Shown piece after piece: positions 29,673 to 37,907 of a stretch of DNA of 40,354 bases. The stretch lies in IMG/VR virus record IMGVR_UViG_3300046703_000129, positions 1-40,354 of that record; one strand, 5' to 3'. Source of the stretch: a virus. The notes beneath the pieces were generated by a model. It saw nothing but the letters and a program-made list of their open reading frames with translations. It was not told the origin of the DNA and searched no databases. The position numbers and the translations under genes are program-made. Positions within the stretch are counted from its first letter, which is position 1, and each line of letters opens with the position of its first letter.

Positions 29673-30118
29673 GCTTTTTTTATTGTTATCCAAACATCTT
29701 CATTCCGTTTTTCTGCACGTTGTAAAATGTCCATAAACATATCGAAACAAGTCCCGGAATCCCGGACAAAATCATCCTTGCCATAATATTCACCAAGCAA
29801 AAGACATCCAGATGTATCGACATCCGAATTTCCGATGTGAATACGGATACCCCCAAATCCCGGAACGTCCAAAATATGTGGCATATCTTTTTGAAAGCAG
29901 TCGGAAAAATCTATTACCAATTTATATCTGCCGTAGGGTATTGCTGTTTTGTGAGGAACTTTTACCGATAATATTTTTTCAATAGAATCAGTTTGATATA
30001 GTCCCCGGTCAGTATCTTCCAACACATTACACAACAAATTATTTTCATTTGTCGGAAATGTCAAATCCGATATTGTGGATTTAGTCTGGAATATTTTACG
30101 TGTTACTTCGATTTTCAT
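29669..30118 (-). CDS. DUF5675-family protein
   Basis: A 149-residue protein of the DUF5675 type common in Bacteroidota phages, opening with KIEVTRKIFQTKSTISDL. The segment IRIHIGNSDVDTSGCLLLG (His94, Ser103, Cys105) resembles the H...SGC signature of L,D-transpeptidase/YkuD-like enzymes, so it may act on peptidoglycan. It is located in the lysis cassette next to the GH16 gene. The enzymatic link is an inference from this motif. Confidence 0.7.
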   Translation of the reverse strand: MKIEVTRKIFQTKSTISDLTFPTNENNLLCNVLEDTDRGLYQTDSIEKILSVKVPHKTAIPYGRYKLVIDFSDCFQKDMPHILDVPGFGGIRIHIGNSDVDTSGCLLLGEYYGKDDFVRDSGTCFDMFMDILQRAEKRNEDVWITIKKA

Positions 30119-30137
30119 TTTGCTGGTGTTATCATGG

Positions 30138-30461
30138 TTATCTTTTGTTAGAATAATTATTCTGCCAAATCTTCATGTTAACAGAATCAATTTTAGAATA
30201 TGCTTTATCGAGTTTGTCGGTCATCTTATCCAGCTTTCTGTCCATGGCCCCCATTATGCCAAGGAAAAGCCCAACCTCTGATTTATCCGCCTTTTTGTCA
30301 ATCTCCCTTTGCATATAATCTATCTTGTTGGCAGATGCCCCTCTATCAGAACCCAATGAGAAAATACCGACTATCACAGAAATAACTAATGCCATTATTG
30401 CGGCAGATTTTTGCAGGGCCTTCCAAAATAATATCCAGTTGTTTTCTTTGTGATTTTCCAT
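30138..30461 (-). CDS. Membrane coiled-coil protein of the lysis region
   Basis: A 107-residue protein with a membrane span (ALQKSAAIMALVISVIVGIF) and a long coiled coil after it (YMQREIDKKADKSEVG; MDRKLDKMTDKLDKAYSKID). This topology recalls XhlA-type holin partners and membrane-anchored baseplate factors. It lies between the tail fibre and DUF5675 genes. A holin partner is plausible. Confidence 0.6.
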   Translation of the reverse strand: MENHKENNWILFWKALQKSAAIMALVISVIVGIFSLGSDRGASANKIDYMQREIDKKADKSEVGLFLGIMGAMDRKLDKMTDKLDKAYSKIDSVNMKIWQNNYSNKR

Positions 30462-30478
30462 CGGTTTAGTGTTTTGAT

Positions 30479-32983
30479 TTATTTCTTTTCAAGTGTCTTT
30501 ATTCTTTGTTTCAATTCCTGAATTTCCTTTTGTTGAGCCTGAATAGCTTTTAACATCGGTGTTATCAAAGTAGAATAATTAACTGTTTCTGGCAATCCGT
30601 CTTTGCCATAACTCACTAAGGATTTGTTTACTTTCTCTACATCTTCAGCAATCAGTCCATACTGTTTCGCTGCTGTTGTATCTTTTTTATAAATGAAGTT
30701 TACGGGATTGAGTTTGTAAAGCCAGTTAATAGATTCCATTGGAGTAATATTCTTCTTAAATCTACGAGAACTTGAAACATAACCTATAACACCTGTGTTG
30801 TCAATATAAAGATCACGGTTTGTTGCCCCTACGGTTGTGGCATAGGTAGCAGCCGAAGTAAGCCAACCACAGTCAAGTCCATAATTTGTTTTCAACCCCT
30901 CACCAATAGAGGTCAACCATGTACCACCCCCAGCCTCCCAGAAAATGGTATCATTTAAGGCCATACTTCCTATAACATGAAGTTTCCTGTTCACGTTAGC
31001 GGTTGTTGCACTACTTCCAATAGTTACCCTGTCGGTGGAATTACGTAAATAGGCTGAATGTCTAGTTGCATTATGAATCCATGCAAGGCTATCCGTAATT
31101 ACACCGCTTGATGTTACCCCTATCAACCCCGTATTATCAATGAACAGAGGTTTGTTTGTTGATCCTACTGACGTGGTATAAACGGCAGGGGCGGTAATTG
31201 TTCCATCGGCCAAGATGTTATTATCTCCTGCGTCACTATCTCCTCCGATGTGCAGCCCTCCATTTATTGCAAGTTTAGACAATGGTGCAACAGTCCCGAT
31301 GCCGACGTTGCCGGATTGTGCAAGAATAGACATTTTCTCAGTTGCATCTGCGGCGGTCTCCGCCGTTCCACTAAGAGTAAAAAATCCCATCCTTGTATTT
31401 AGAACACCGGGATTGGAAGCAGTATTTATTGCTTTTATCTGAGTCATGTAATAAGTCCCGGCACCCCCGATTTGAAGAACTCCGGTAATATCGCCAGCTA
31501 GAAATCCATCAACCCCTATGTGTGTGGTGCCAGCAACCTGTAACTTATACCCCGGCACCGTCGTCCCGATGCTGACGTTTGTTCCATCGGTATAAATGGG
31601 ACTATCTCCTAATGATGCCCCACCCGTGAGCCATTTTGGGATGTAATTCAGGGTTCCTGTTCCTGTAACGGGATTTGTAAGTATATTTTGTTTCAGTGCC
31701 GCTATACTATCTAACCGTTTCCCTGTTACATAATTCCCGGCAACCGTTTTATTGCTGTCTGCTACCTTAACTTGTTTGTCATTCGTGACATTTGGAAGTC
31801 CGTTTGAAGTGATATAAGTAGAATTATCATAACTCAACGATGTTCCACTTGCTTTGACAAAACCAGTACCATTGATAATTGTTTGTAAAGTTGGTTTATT
31901 TGCTATTGAATTACCACCTGATCCCGATGTCCAGTCAATATAAGCCGTTGCTAATCCTGCTGCTGTTCCTGTAGTATTTTGGTTTAAAGTTGGATATGAA
32001 GATAAATGGCTCATCCGGGTTTTATTCACTAATCCTGTTCCTGCTGTTGTGGTATCAACCCCCGCCGGTACATCTGCCCAATGATGACTATCCAATAAAT
32101 CTGCATTTAAGTTTGTGTTTAAAGTTGTCGAAGTAACTGCAAAAGGCGATGTACCTACTGCCAAAGTAGATTGAAATCGTGAAGCAGTTGAGATTATTCC
32201 ACTTGAAGGAGCATAAAGATAATCATTACCTATATCTGCGGTTCCACCAAACCATAATTTGTTTGTGGATTGAATACGAAGATCACCCGCCACATCGCAT
32301 CTATAATAAGGAATACAAGCAATCCCGACATTGGCCAAACCTACGATAATGGGACTATCTCCTAATGATGCCCCACCCGTGAGCCATTTTGGGATGTAAT
32401 TCAGGGTTCCTGTTCCTGTAACGGGATTTGTAAGTATATTTTGTTTTAATGTTAGATCATGTTTTGTTGCTATTTTGGCAATAGAATCTGACCAGTGTAG
32501 AATCTTTGCAGAATCCGAAGAAAAAACAGGATCAGTTTCAGACCAGGTTGTGATGTAACCCTTGTCTGTAACCCATTTCGGAGTAGCATAGCCATAAGGA
32601 GAAACAGTGTTGCTATCTGCCCGTTTGGGATATAATGTTCCTAATGCCCAATTATTCCATCCCCAAGCCGTTGCGCCGTGATTCTGCTTTGTCCACCAAA
32701 CAGTAAGGGAATCAGGATTGATAGCAACAGTATAGGTGTTGCCCGTACTGTCTAATTTAATGGGTGACGTTGAACGCAAATAAGTTGAATCCTTTGATGG
32801 GGCGGTTAAATATACTGAATCCAGCCGGAACCCGTTCCAATAAAAATGATGTGCCGGGTTTGCATAGGCTTTATTGGTGGTGACCGACGGGACCACTCCG
32901 GATAAATGGATATTGTCATAATTCCCCGATTGACCGAAAATCAAAACCGGAAATAAAACGAATAGAAATATTAACTTTCTCAT
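30479..32983 (-). CDS. Tail fibre-like protein with C-terminal S74 chaperone and signal peptide
   Basis: An 834-residue protein. The N-terminus looks like a Sec leader (KLIFLFVLFPVLIFGQ), unusual for a virion fibre. The middle is beta-rich, with repeated fibre-like segments, including a perfect 99-bp repeat. The C-terminal ~100 residues are a peptidase S74 intramolecular chaperone domain (SSRRFKKNITPMESINWLYK; YGLIAEDVEKVNKSLV; and a final coiled coil QKEIQELKQRIKTLEK). Such domains trimerise fibres and then cut themselves off. Probable host-recognition protein, though the leader leaves a surface-exported role open. Confidence 0.85.
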   Translation of the reverse strand: MRKLIFLFVLFPVLIFGQSGNYDNIHLSGVVPSVTTNKAYANPAHHFYWNGFRLDSVYLTAPSKDSTYLRSTSPIKLDSTGNTYTVAINPDSLTVWWTKQNHGATAWGWNNWALGTLYPKRADSNTVSPYGYATPKWVTDKGYITTWSETDPVFSSDSAKILHWSDSIAKIATKHDLTLKQNILTNPVTGTGTLNYIPKWLTGGASLGDSPIIVGLANVGIACIPYYRCDVAGDLRIQSTNKLWFGGTADIGNDYLYAPSSGIISTASRFQSTLAVGTSPFAVTSTTLNTNLNADLLDSHHWADVPAGVDTTTAGTGLVNKTRMSHLSSYPTLNQNTTGTAAGLATAYIDWTSGSGGNSIANKPTLQTIINGTGFVKASGTSLSYDNSTYITSNGLPNVTNDKQVKVADSNKTVAGNYVTGKRLDSIAALKQNILTNPVTGTGTLNYIPKWLTGGASLGDSPIYTDGTNVSIGTTVPGYKLQVAGTTHIGVDGFLAGDITGVLQIGGAGTYYMTQIKAINTASNPGVLNTRMGFFTLSGTAETAADATEKMSILAQSGNVGIGTVAPLSKLAINGGLHIGGDSDAGDNNILADGTITAPAVYTTSVGSTNKPLFIDNTGLIGVTSSGVITDSLAWIHNATRHSAYLRNSTDRVTIGSSATTANVNRKLHVIGSMALNDTIFWEAGGGTWLTSIGEGLKTNYGLDCGWLTSAATYATTVGATNRDLYIDNTGVIGYVSSSRRFKKNITPMESINWLYKLNPVNFIYKKDTTAAKQYGLIAEDVEKVNKSLVSYGKDGLPETVNYSTLITPMLKAIQAQQKEIQELKQRIKTLEKK
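31595..31693. repeat. 99-bp perfect direct repeat in the fibre gene, copy 1
   Basis: Identical to 32348-32446, 33 codons in the same frame (NILTNPVTGTGTLNYIPKWL and on). Perfect identity over non-adjacent copies suggests recent duplication or gene conversion. Confidence 0.9.
32348..32446. repeat. 99-bp perfect direct repeat in the fibre gene, copy 2
   Basis: Second copy of the repeat at 31595-31693, 753 bases away. Recombination between the copies would remove or add a 251-codon segment without a frameshift. Confidence 0.9.
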
Positions 32984-32984
32984 A

Positions 32985-33392
32985 CTATACTATCTTTTGA
33001 ATTGAAAAAAAAAAGTCAACCACAACCGGCCACCCGGGAGCGGTAATATAAAGTGTTTGTGCCACCGTTTTTGAGAACCATTTGTCCACTGTAATTGTAT
33101 AGCAACCATTACAATCAACACCGCTCATCACATTATCGCCGCCCGGAGTTGTACCTATTGAAATAGTGACAAGTGAAGCAGAATAAGTATCAACTGCCAA
33201 TAGTTTATACCCGGCTGGGATAATCGAAGTTAAGGTGGTGTCGGCGTTAATTCCCTCAACTGCAATTATACTGACAGCCGCACCCGTAACCAACGAAGCC
33301 AATATCCGCGCATTCTTCCCCAATTGAAGTATCGGGAAATATTCCGTTCCGTTTAGGGTTGCCGTTACCGGATATTGGATTATTGCTTTCAT
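32985..33392 (-). CDS. Hypothetical tail-region protein
   Basis: A 135-residue beta-rich protein (VTATLNGTEYFPILQLGKNA; YTITVDKWFSKTVAQTLYI). It lies between two tail-tip/fibre proteins with 0-1 base gaps, so it is probably a small virion or fibre-attachment protein. No named family recognised. Confidence 0.6.
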   Translation of the reverse strand: MKAIIQYPVTATLNGTEYFPILQLGKNARILASLVTGAAVSIIAVEGINADTTLTSIIPAGYKLLAVDTYSASLVTISIGTTPGGDNVMSGVDCNGCYTITVDKWFSKTVAQTLYITAPGWPVVVDFFFSIQKIV

Positions 33393-34322
33393 TTAAACCG
33401 ATATATTGACTGTTCCGTTTAATACTATAAATTGTACCGTGCCGTTTAATTTAACAAGTGCAAGTTCTACAGACTCGTTTTGATTAAGATATATCCCTGC
33501 ATTTCCGGCAATCAAAACCGTACCGGGGCCGGTAAGTGAATGGATCGTAACAGCCGCAACCCCAATATTAGAGATTTTCACATTTCCCAGCATTGCAGTG
33601 TCAATCAATGGTAAATCAATCGGGTTAGTGGGATGAGCGCAAACATATAATGGCACTGATCCATCTATGCCGGAAACCTGACTGGCAACTATCGTTGTCA
33701 TTATTTGTGGAAGTAGGGGTATTGGATCTCCACCGATGCCTACTGTTTCCAATAAGGCACACTCAAAATACCAGATATAAAATGTGATCGATGCAACACC
33801 ACCAGAAGCGGGTCCATTCCCATCAGATAATCCGGCATAAATTCCCAGATTCTCATATAACTCATTTCCTGCATAACCACCCTGAACCGGCATACTGAAT
33901 ATCGTATCGGCAGTTTCCCCGGTTGCTGGTGTCATATCAAATACTCTATTGGTTGCAGATTGTAAAAATGCGCCGGAAAAATATCCAATGGCATGCTGCC
34001 TGGGATTAGTTCCGTATGTTATACATAGGTTTTGACCACCTACATTCAGCGGCGTTGTAGGGAAGATCGCCGCCATTATAAATGCAATTTTATCGAGTTT
34101 AATCGTGCCGGGTGCCACAAGTAAAGCGGCCGGAGTATCCAGGTCGCCTCCAAAACCTGCATTGATTGTTACGGTTTTGAACTTCAACCCCAGGCCGTAA
34201 TAAAGTGCATTTGTGGCATAGAGTTCTGTGAAGTTATCATTAATCATATCCCCGCCAGTCCGTAAACCAGTACCGGTGCGATCATCCGGGTTTGTTCCTA
34301 ATGCAATTACTTGTTTTGCCAT
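33393..34322 (-). CDS. Tail/baseplate protein with a fibre-like N-terminus
   Basis: A 309-residue protein whose N-terminus (GTNPDDRTGTGLRTGGDMIN, DNFTELY) matches the short module found at the start of many phage tail and fibre proteins. The remainder is beta-rich. Position between the tail-tip protein and the fibre protein supports a baseplate or fibre-adaptor role. Confidence 0.65.
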   Translation of the reverse strand: MAKQVIALGTNPDDRTGTGLRTGGDMINDNFTELYATNALYYGLGLKFKTVTINAGFGGDLDTPAALLVAPGTIKLDKIAFIMAAIFPTTPLNVGGQNLCITYGTNPRQHAIGYFSGAFLQSATNRVFDMTPATGETADTIFSMPVQGGYAGNELYENLGIYAGLSDGNGPASGGVASITFYIWYFECALLETVGIGGDPIPLLPQIMTTIVASQVSGIDGSVPLYVCAHPTNPIDLPLIDTAMLGNVKISNIGVAAVTIHSLTGPGTVLIAGNAGIYLNQNESVELALVKLNGTVQFIVLNGTVNISV

Positions 34323-35221
34323 TATATTAAGGTTTGATCAAAGGTTACTATTGAATTATCAAATGTTATTATTGAAGAATCCCAAGTCAAATAAATTGCC
34401 GGGATTGTATTAAGTTGTATATCTTCACTAAATGGGTTTTCTTTCTTTACCAAGTCAATGGTCCATCCGGCCAGCGGATAGTCATCTACGCCTTTGCGCT
34501 CCAACTTTGCTCCGTCTGCACGCACGTATTGAGTGCCATCGAGCCGCATTTCCGATAAAAAGGGAATTCTGTTTAATTTATCGGCCATGTGATTCGGCAT
34601 ACCGTAACCAGGGCCAAAGGTCCATTTCTCTACATTGAAAGGAACCCCGTCCAGTTGCTCGCTGACATAACCTAAATCATGGTACATATCAAATTTTCCA
34701 CCCGGTTGAAGGCCACCTGACTTCATTCCGCCTTCGATGCGGATCATCATCCCTGCACAATTTCCGGTTGTAAACAAAATATCGTAATCGTTTACATTGT
34801 GATTATAAAACAGCACAATTGTTTTCGGGAAAGTTGTTTCAACCTTAATCGGTTCAGAATACAGTATCGCGGTTTGGGTTCCGGTGACAATTTCTGCCTT
34901 CAGGTAAAATATCCCGGTATCTGGGAAGTTATAAGAAGGAACTTCGTAACTATAAAGGCCGGAAAAGTTAATATCTGTTATCTTTTGAGTTGTAATGGTA
35001 TCTGTCAAGACATCTACCCCGTTCACATATTCGTATAAGTAGATGACAAACGAAGTCGGATCGACCGGGAAATGAAACTGTAAATAAACAAAGTCGGCGG
35101 TTGTAAACTTTTGCAGATAGCCCCTTCTGTATTCAAACGAGGGCTTCATGTCAATGGCAAACTGTCCATTGACAGCATCATGGAAGCGGATAGGGTTCAG
35201 GTATGGTTGTTTGCAGATCAT
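34322..35221 (-). CDS. Distal tail / baseplate protein
   Basis: A 299-residue beta-rich protein (FVYLQFHFPVDPTSFVIYLY; FYLKAEIVTGTQTAILYSEP). Its start overlaps the end of the propeller-containing tail protein (ATGA) and it is followed by fibre genes, so a distal-tail or baseplate hub-associated role is likely. No definite family. Confidence 0.6.
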   Translation of the reverse strand: MICKQPYLNPIRFHDAVNGQFAIDMKPSFEYRRGYLQKFTTADFVYLQFHFPVDPTSFVIYLYEYVNGVDVLTDTITTQKITDINFSGLYSYEVPSYNFPDTGIFYLKAEIVTGTQTAILYSEPIKVETTFPKTIVLFYNHNVNDYDILFTTGNCAGMMIRIEGGMKSGGLQPGGKFDMYHDLGYVSEQLDGVPFNVEKWTFGPGYGMPNHMADKLNRIPFLSEMRLDGTQYVRADGAKLERKGVDDYPLAGWTIDLVKKENPFSEDIQLNTIPAIYLTWDSSIITFDNSIVTFDQTLI

Positions 35222-37887
35222 CGCATCAGTAGCGTTAAATCGTTATCTTTTGTTAATTGTAAAAGGTAATCAGCATCTGAAATTCCGGAAAGTTTCACAT
35301 CGAACTTTTTAATCAATCCCCTAAAAGAATTTCCCTGGTATTTAAAAGGTACCGTTCCGCGATTAAAGGCATTCAGTAAATTAATAGTATCTGCTGGATA
35401 AGGTGCATTAAATTTGACTGTTATAGGATAGGTCTGTGTGTGTTCGAGCAGTTGAACGGGATCCTTTTCATTGACAAAATGAGTTAGGTCGGTATCGGAA
35501 ACTGCATTATGAATCTGATCATTATCGCCAGCGGTGAATTTTAATACCGATTGTGCCTGGGAAGGAAGGATCAACTGGCAATCTGACAAATGCCACAAAT
35601 GCCTTAGCAAGTTGCGGCGGGGTGTTATAAGTCCATTGGATATTCGATATACTCCCGCAGGTGTTGCAACCGGTATCTTCTCCAGCCAACTTCCATTAAT
35701 CAAATAATCATCCTGTAAAATATAAGTGCCTGGAGTAACAGGATCGATGTAATGCGCACCCCAATAAATTTGATTAAAAACCAACCCGTCTCCAATATTT
35801 GTATTCGAAGGTTCCATCATCGTTTCTTCAATTTCCTGCCAGTCGGCACGGATTTTTGAGATTAACTCAAGAGTTTTTGAAGAAATATTATTGACTTCCT
35901 TCCCATTGGTGTTTACGGAAAAAGTGCTGGAGGCATTTGGTTCTTTAAAAGATAGTTGTTCATCGGTATAGGATTGTTTTTCATAACCCACCCTCACCTT
36001 TGAAAAAGTCAGATCATTGTCAACACAAACTTCTATATTCGAAACTTCGCCAACGTCCAATATCGGGGAATCGATATAAAACAATTCAGCGCGGCGAACC
36101 AGGTGAAGGGTTTCTACTCCATAAGCTATATCGATATAAGCACCTAGGTCAAAGACTGCATCCAGGGACTGGAAAAGGTTTTTAAAAGTAATCGTTCCTA
36201 TTCCCTGGGATCCTGACCAGTCGGAGGTCTCCGGCGCTATCCAGTCAGCACAATCCGAAATGGTAATTATGTTATCAAATTCATGTAAATAATCGGAGAA
36301 AACCCTTAACGTCCCGTCTGCAATCCTTCCATTTGTGATTTTATTCAGTACAAATTCTACAACATCCATAATATTATGAGCGCGGAATTCCCAGTTCACA
36401 TACCGCGAAGGATAAAGGGTGTGGTCATATCCGGGTCCCAAATCGTTGTAATAGTAACATTGGAGTGAAGATGAGTAAAGATCATAATTCGTATCATTTA
36501 CTAATTGCGTCCAAGTTGTTCCTCCATCGGTTGTTTTTAAAACAAGTCCACCGGTTCCAACAATATAACCGATGTAAACCGAAACCATATAAATAGAGTT
36601 TAGGTTGTAAGTTGTTCCGCTGGTTTGTGCAACGTATGTGACCCCGTAATCAGTAGTTTTATAAATTATACCAGCGCCCCCAACCATCCACCCGACCATT
36701 GTTGCCGGGAAGTGTACCGATCGCAAACTTCGTGTTGTAACTAAAGGATACTCGGGATATATGCCTTCAAGTGTTGATATACTCCAACTTACACCTCCGT
36801 CATATGTTCTAAGTGTTAGTCCGGAGTTACATGCAATATATCCTTTATTGGCATCAGGAAAATGAATCGAATTAAGTGGTCCTATTTCTTTCAAAAAAGA
36901 TTGTGAAAAAACAGGGACTATCCATGTCCATGAAGATCCGCCATCGGTTGTTTTATAAACCTTTTGATAACCTTGATAATAACCACCAGTCAGCGCACCG
37001 GTTATATTACCAACCGCCCAAACAGTATTAGCATCGGTGCAACAAATAGAATAAAAAGGGTCTGGATTTGTGCCGGTATAGGGTAGGTATGTATTTAAAA
37101 CACTCCATACCGCTCCTCCGTTTATGGTTTTTAAGATAGTGCCGTTATCTCCACAGGCATAACCTGTATTATTATCCAGATAAGGAAAAGTAACAGAACG
37201 AAGATCATTAGGTACTGGATTAGATTGTTCGTTCCATGTCAATCCAGCATCTATTGTTTTCAGGATCAACCCGCCTTCACCAACAATAAATCCTATGTCT
37301 GCGGAAGGGAAGCAAACCCCGTAAAGTGTTTTGACCGGAAATGAAGTGTTTGCATCCATTTTCAACTGCGTGAAAGTATCACCTCCGGTAATCTTAAAAG
37401 CCACACCACCAACCCCGACCACATAACCGGTATCAGCATCAGTAAACCAGCACGAGTTAAGGTTTTGAATATCCGAGCCGACAAACTGCACATCGTCATC
37501 CTCGTGATTTTTCAACGTATCTGCCAACCCAGCATCGGTCAGGCAAATTTCAACCCAGAAATCACATTTTTTTAATGTAGCGAAATCAGCCTTGCATGTA
37601 TAAGCCCGGAAATAGGTAAGGGTTTTTTTGTCTAATTTATCAACGAAGACATTACAGAAAGCATTTTGACCCCATGTAGAAAGTTCCTTAAGTAAAATAT
37701 CAGCACCCTCAAAAACAAACTTCAATGGCATAGTATAGCTGCGAAAGATCCCGTGATAGACCGGCGACATTTCAAAAGAAACGCTGGATGTGTCCCAACC
37801 GTCAGGGGAATGAATGAGCCAGTTCTTACCTTTCTCGGTAATCATGTTGAAACCGTGCGTTTCTATTTTAAAGATTAATTCTTTCAT
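35218..37887 (-). CDS. Tail-tip protein with an inserted seven-repeat Ycf48-like propeller
   Basis: An 889-residue protein following the tape measure gene, in the position of the distal tail or tail-tip protein. Residues 1-135 and ~470-889 form the tail-type body (FIDSPILDVGEVSNIEV and other beta-rich stretches). Between them, ~141-465 hold seven repeats of the kind LxSVxFxxxxxGYxVGxxGxILKTxDGGxTW, the signature of Ycf48/BNR-type beta-propellers. Seven units match a seven-bladed propeller. It may contact cell-surface ligands. The insertion breaks a family that otherwise reads through. Confidence 0.8.
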   Translation of the reverse strand: MKELIFKIETHGFNMITEKGKNWLIHSPDGWDTSSVSFEMSPVYHGIFRSYTMPLKFVFEGADILLKELSTWGQNAFCNVFVDKLDKKTLTYFRAYTCKADFATLKKCDFWVEICLTDAGLADTLKNHEDDDVQFVGSDIQNLNSCWFTDADTGYVVGVGGVAFKITGGDTFTQLKMDANTSFPVKTLYGVCFPSADIGFIVGEGGLILKTIDAGLTWNEQSNPVPNDLRSVTFPYLDNNTGYACGDNGTILKTINGGAVWSVLNTYLPYTGTNPDPFYSICCTDANTVWAVGNITGALTGGYYQGYQKVYKTTDGGSSWTWIVPVFSQSFLKEIGPLNSIHFPDANKGYIACNSGLTLRTYDGGVSWSISTLEGIYPEYPLVTTRSLRSVHFPATMVGWMVGGAGIIYKTTDYGVTYVAQTSGTTYNLNSIYMVSVYIGYIVGTGGLVLKTTDGGTTWTQLVNDTNYDLYSSSLQCYYYNDLGPGYDHTLYPSRYVNWEFRAHNIMDVVEFVLNKITNGRIADGTLRVFSDYLHEFDNIITISDCADWIAPETSDWSGSQGIGTITFKNLFQSLDAVFDLGAYIDIAYGVETLHLVRRAELFYIDSPILDVGEVSNIEVCVDNDLTFSKVRVGYEKQSYTDEQLSFKEPNASSTFSVNTNGKEVNNISSKTLELISKIRADWQEIEETMMEPSNTNIGDGLVFNQIYWGAHYIDPVTPGTYILQDDYLINGSWLEKIPVATPAGVYRISNGLITPRRNLLRHLWHLSDCQLILPSQAQSVLKFTAGDNDQIHNAVSDTDLTHFVNEKDPVQLLEHTQTYPITVKFNAPYPADTINLLNAFNRGTVPFKYQGNSFRGLIKKFDVKLSGISDADYLLQLTKDNDLTLLMR
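36493..37467 (-). other. Propeller-encoding insert within the tail-tip gene
   Basis: This segment encodes residues ~141-465 of the tail-tip protein: seven consecutive propeller blades (for example GYIVGTGGLVLKTTDGGTTW). Flanking sequence appears to belong to one tail domain on both sides, so the segment behaves as an inserted domain. Confidence 0.7.
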
Positions 37888-37901
37888 TTGTAGTACTACA
37901 A
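37888..37901. promoter_or_regulatory. Perfect 14-bp palindrome directly before the tail-tip start codon
   Basis: TTGTAGTACTACAA is a perfect palindrome covering the ribosome-binding position immediately upstream of the ATG at 37885-37887. The heptamer ATTGTAG also occurs at the tape measure stop a few bases before. It could be a protein-binding site or an RNA hairpin limiting translation. Confidence 0.4.
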
Positions 37902-37907
37902 TTTAAA

